Below the pieces are notes generated by a model. It made no database searches, was not told the origin of the DNA, and worked only from the letters and a program-made list of their open reading frames with translations. Of a stretch of 64,000 nt of DNA, positions 61,631 through 64,000 are shown in pieces. This DNA is from Ferdinandcohnia sp047238305 (GTDB lineage Bacteria > Bacillota > Bacilli > Bacillales > Bacillaceae_L), in the NCBI RefSeq assembly GCF_047238305.1, contig NZ_JBDFMO010000001.1, forward strand, positions 3,286,001 through 3,350,000, in the 5' to 3' direction. Position 1 is the first letter of the stretch; each line of letters opens with the position of its first letter. The position numbers and the translations under genes were made by a program.

Positions 61631-62301
61631 TGATAAAAGCCGCTATTTTTGATTTAGACGGAACATTATTGGACAGAGACGAATCAGTAAAGAAGTTCGT
61701 TTCATACCAATATGATAGGTTAATTGAATTTTTAGACCGGATTCCAAAAGAAACGTATATAAAGAGATTTATAGAATTAGACCGTCGTGGTTATGTTTGG
61801 AAAGACAAAGTGTATCAACAACTAGTTCATGAATTTAATATAAAGGTCTTTTCTTGGCAAGAACTGCTAGAGGATTATATCTCAGAATTTAAATACAATT
61901 GTGTACCATTTCCAAATCTTATACCTATGTTAGGAGAATTAAAGGATACTGGCCTTCAATTAGGAATAATTACAAATGGAATAGGACAGTTCCAGTTAGA
62001 TAATATTAGATCACTAGGGATAGAGAAATATTTTGATACTATTTTAGTTTCCGAATGGGAAGGAATAAAAAAGCCTGATCCCCAAATATTTATGAAAGCA
62101 GTCGCACAATTAAATGTGCAACCAAATCAATGTATATTTGTAGGCGACCATCCAGATAACGATGTAAAAGCAGCTCGTAATGTTGGTATGATAGGAATTT
62201 GGAAAAAGGATCTTCAATGGGACAATGTTGATGCAGATTACATCATTGATGATTTGGCAGAATTACCAATAATCATAAAAAGGATGTGTAGTAATGAATA
62301 A
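61630..62301 (+). CDS. HAD-superfamily hydrolase
   Basis: A 223-residue phosphatase-like protein with the four HAD motifs: nucleophile FDLDGTLLD, Thr in IITNGIG, Lys in WEGIKKPDPQIF and FVGDHPDNDVKAAR. Cap type I. Start ATG overlaps the previous stop. Confidence 0.88.
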   Translation: MIKAAIFDLDGTLLDRDESVKKFVSYQYDRLIEFLDRIPKETYIKRFIELDRRGYVWKDKVYQQLVHEFNIKVFSWQELLEDYISEFKYNCVPFPNLIPMLGELKDTGLQLGIITNGIGQFQLDNIRSLGIEKYFDTILVSEWEGIKKPDPQIFMKAVAQLNVQPNQCIFVGDHPDNDVKAARNVGMIGIWKKDLQWDNVDADYIIDDLAELPIIIKRMCSNE

Positions 62302-62683
62302 TTCTAACCAAACACCCATTAAAAACACAATGGGAGGAGTATTTATTCATGTTTCAGATTTAAAAAAGTCAGTTGAATGGTACAGCAACATTTTAGGAAT
62401 TGAAGCTGATTCAACAAAGGTGATATCTCCCGTGTATAACATTCCGGTTACTGGCATCACGGGCTTAACATTTGATGACCATGCGTTTGATCCAACATTC
62501 AACCACCGACCTTCACCCAATCCAATCTTTAATTTTCTAGTCGATGATATTGATGCTGCCTACGATTTTATTAAATCAAAAGATATCGAAATCGTTAGAG
62601 AAATTGAAAGAGTGGGAGAGAACTTTGCTTGGTTTAATTTTAAGGACCCAGATGGAAATGTAATCATGGCTTGTACAGGTTAA
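62294..62683 (+). CDS. VOC family (glyoxalase/dioxygenase fold) protein
   Basis: A 129-residue VOC protein with the paired beta-alpha-beta-beta-beta modules (GGVFIHVSDLKKSVEWYSNILGI, FKDPDGNVIMACTG). Overlaps the HAD gene by 8 bases. Enzymatic versus drug-binding role cannot be decided. Confidence 0.83.
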   Translation: MNNSNQTPIKNTMGGVFIHVSDLKKSVEWYSNILGIEADSTKVISPVYNIPVTGITGLTFDDHAFDPTFNHRPSPNPIFNFLVDDIDAAYDFIKSKDIEIVREIERVGENFAWFNFKDPDGNVIMACTG

Positions 62684-62697
62684 AAGGGATTTATAGA

Positions 62698-63645
62698 ATG
62701 GAAAGATTATTAAACGAAACGGATTATTTTAAGATGTATTTATTAGATGATGGAGTGTATGCAGCCATTGCAAAACCCGGTAAAGGCGCTTGGAGTAATG
62801 CGGGTATTGTTGATTTAGGTGATGAAATCTTAGTTTTCGATTCACTTTCTACCCCCTCAGCAGGTTATGAACTGCGTAGACAAGCAGAAGTGATAACCAG
62901 TAAGAAGGTAAAATATCTGATCAATAGCCATTATCACGGTGACCATGTTTTCGGAAATCAAGCATTCTTAGATGCAATAATTATCTCAACAGCAATCACT
63001 AAAAAGCACTTCAAAGAAAGAAATAAATTACAAGACTTAGAAATTGAAAGAATAGAAATGGAAAAGTTTCTTGAAAGTCTTAGAGATCAAATAGATTCTA
63101 ATACTGATGAAATCATTCAATCTAGTCTAACTAACCAGTATAATGAAATGTCAAAAGTGTTGGAGGATTTACCTAATCTTAGACTTGTATTACCTAATGT
63201 GCTTTTTGAAGAAAAATTAATCATTGAAGGTTCAAAAAGAAAGGTTGAGTTACATTGCTTTGGTGGAGGACATACCCCCAGTGATGCATTAATGTTTCTA
63301 CCAAATGAAAAAATTGCGTTTATGGGAGATTTACTGACTGAAAATTTACATGTACCCATTCATAATCCAAAAGAATTTTATTCTATTTTGGAGAAGGTTA
63401 AAGAGATGAATATCAATACATTCGTTCCAGGACATGGTAATTTTGGAAACAAACAATTGCTGAATATAATGTCAGGCTATTTATCGTATTTAATCAAGAC
63501 TTCTAAAGAAGCAATAGAACGCAATTTAACATTAGATTCATTTTTGTCACATACAACAATACCTGAACATTATAGGAAGTGGAATGGGATAAATGGAGTC
63601 AAAGGTAATCTTACGAAAGTCTATAATTTTTATTGCTATCAGTAA
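62698..63645 (+). CDS. MBL-fold metallohydrolase
   Basis: A 315-residue metallo-beta-lactamase-fold protein. Metal motif HYHGDHVFGNQAF, GGGHTPSDAL, MGDLL and VPGHGNFGN. ATG 62698 fits AAAGGG spacing better than the upstream TTG at 62671. Last of the four-gene unit; substrate unknown. Confidence 0.83.
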   Translation: MERLLNETDYFKMYLLDDGVYAAIAKPGKGAWSNAGIVDLGDEILVFDSLSTPSAGYELRRQAEVITSKKVKYLINSHYHGDHVFGNQAFLDAIIISTAITKKHFKERNKLQDLEIERIEMEKFLESLRDQIDSNTDEIIQSSLTNQYNEMSKVLEDLPNLRLVLPNVLFEEKLIIEGSKRKVELHCFGGGHTPSDALMFLPNEKIAFMGDLLTENLHVPIHNPKEFYSILEKVKEMNINTFVPGHGNFGNKQLLNIMSGYLSYLIKTSKEAIERNLTLDSFLSHTTIPEHYRKWNGINGVKGNLTKVYNFYCYQ

Positions 63646-63681
63646 AACGAATATATCATGTTACATAAGGTACGGATTAAA

Positions 63682-63710
63682 AAATGCCCAGATATGCTCT
63701 GGGCATTCCT
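63682..63710 (-). terminator. Terminator of pepF
   Basis: AATGCCCAGA/TCTGGGCATT stem; on the minus strand the right side is followed by TTTTTT. It lies just past the pepF stop. Confidence 0.85.
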
Positions 63711-63714
63711 CATA

Positions 63715-64000
63715 TTATTCGTAAAGACCTTCTAATTCCTCAATTAACTCACCAACATAAGCAACCGCTTTGCGAATGGCATCTGGTTTAGACATGTCTA
63801 CACCAGCATATTTCATTAATTCAAGTGGTTTCATTGTACCGCCAGCTTTTAAAACTTCAATCCAGCGATCAACTACAGGCTGACCTTCTTCTTTGATTAA
63901 CTGGGCAACAGCAGTAGAAGCAGTTAATCCAGCAGAATACGTATATGGATATAGACCCATATAATAATGTGGTTGACGCATCCAAGTTAAGCTTGCTGCA
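63715..64000 (-). CDS. pepF: Oligoendopeptidase F, 3' end only
   Basis: The open frame runs off the right edge. The visible 95 residues are the C-terminal end of an M3 family peptidase (HYYMGLYPYTYSAGLTASTAVAQLI, TMKPLELMKYAGVDMSKPDAI), a stretch I recognise as typical of PepF. The zinc motif HEXXH lies outside. Confidence 0.88.
   Translation of the reverse strand, partial: AASLTWMRQPHYYMGLYPYTYSAGLTASTAVAQLIKEEGQPVVDRWIEVLKAGGTMKPLELMKYAGVDMSKPDAIRKAVAYVGELIEELEGLYE

Overview
The window comes from a low-GC, endospore-forming member of the Bacillaceae (Bacillus, Neobacillus or a relative). I infer this from strong GGAGG ribosome sites with frequent TTG/GTG starts, from sporulation genes (YjcZ-like, Spo0M, GerP-like proteins, a SleB-like hydrolase), from a bacillithiol gene (bshB2), and from gene order that recalls the yod/yoj part of B. 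subtilis (kamA-yodPQRST, yokU, yozE, yozD, deoD, yojF-bshB2, yojN-yojO). No rRNA, tRNA, prophage, insertion sequence or CRISPR array is visible. Family names come from motifs and remembered homologues; no database search was run.

Layout. (1) 1-12830: one long plus-strand sugar operon: a truncated MDR dehydrogenase, NagA-type deacetylase, cytoplasmic GH20 hexosaminidase, GH1 glucosidase broken by a frameshift, two Gfo/Idh/MocA oxidoreductases, an FAD oxidoreductase, two large glycosidase-like proteins I cannot assign, and an SGNH esterase, closed by a terminator. It looks like an intracellular route for an N-acetylhexosamine-containing oligosaccharide. (2) 12900-22330: mixed genes: a hypothetical protein followed by an exact 52-bp-period tandem repeat, an FAD monooxygenase-like protein, a FetAB-type ABC pair, a LysM/SleB-like hydrolase, an odd PTS permease (no EIIB; phospho-His of EIIA is Cys) divergent from an AraC regulator, an M20 amidohydrolase and a YjcZ-like spore protein. 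(3) 22477-31599: a thioredoxin-reductase-like gene with an in-frame TGA, then the lysine/beta-lysine cluster yodT-S-R-Q-P, a sigma-54 activator, kamA and yokU, with a textbook sigma-54 promoter before kamA and a good cre site before yodT.

(4) 31600-45200: housekeeping and sporulation genes (yozE, yozD, spo0M, deoD, a membrane-anchored amidohydrolase lacking the usual HxH motif, a Fpg-like glycosylase, a solo HPr, yojF-bshB2, endonuclease IV). Within it, 38086-40631 is a GerP-like spore locus: four tandem GerPF-like paralogues divergent from an Hsp20-like gene and a coiled-coil gene with a GerPC-like tail. (5) 45200-56070: a MATE exporter, NrnB-like nanoRNase, a probable type I toxin-antitoxin locus (28-aa holin-like toxin plus convergent antisense RNA), MoxR/VWA pair yojN-yojO with an in-frame TGA in yojO, a cupredoxin, a soluble histidine kinase and topoisomerase III. 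(6) 56145-64000: an AadK-type nucleotidyltransferase, a 784-aa protein with two isoprenoid-synthase-like halves, a Pro/Gly-repeat protein, a GNAT, a four-gene methyltransferase-HAD-VOC-MBL operon and the 3' end of oligoendopeptidase F.

Most striking: the two-domain isoprenoid synthase, whose order (unassigned class I-like domain, then prenyltransferase) matches fungal chimeric terpene synthases; the PTS permease with two missing phosphoryl-transfer sites; the GerP-like locus; the toxin/antisense pair; and three broken genes (one frameshift, two in-frame TGA codons) in otherwise intact surroundings.
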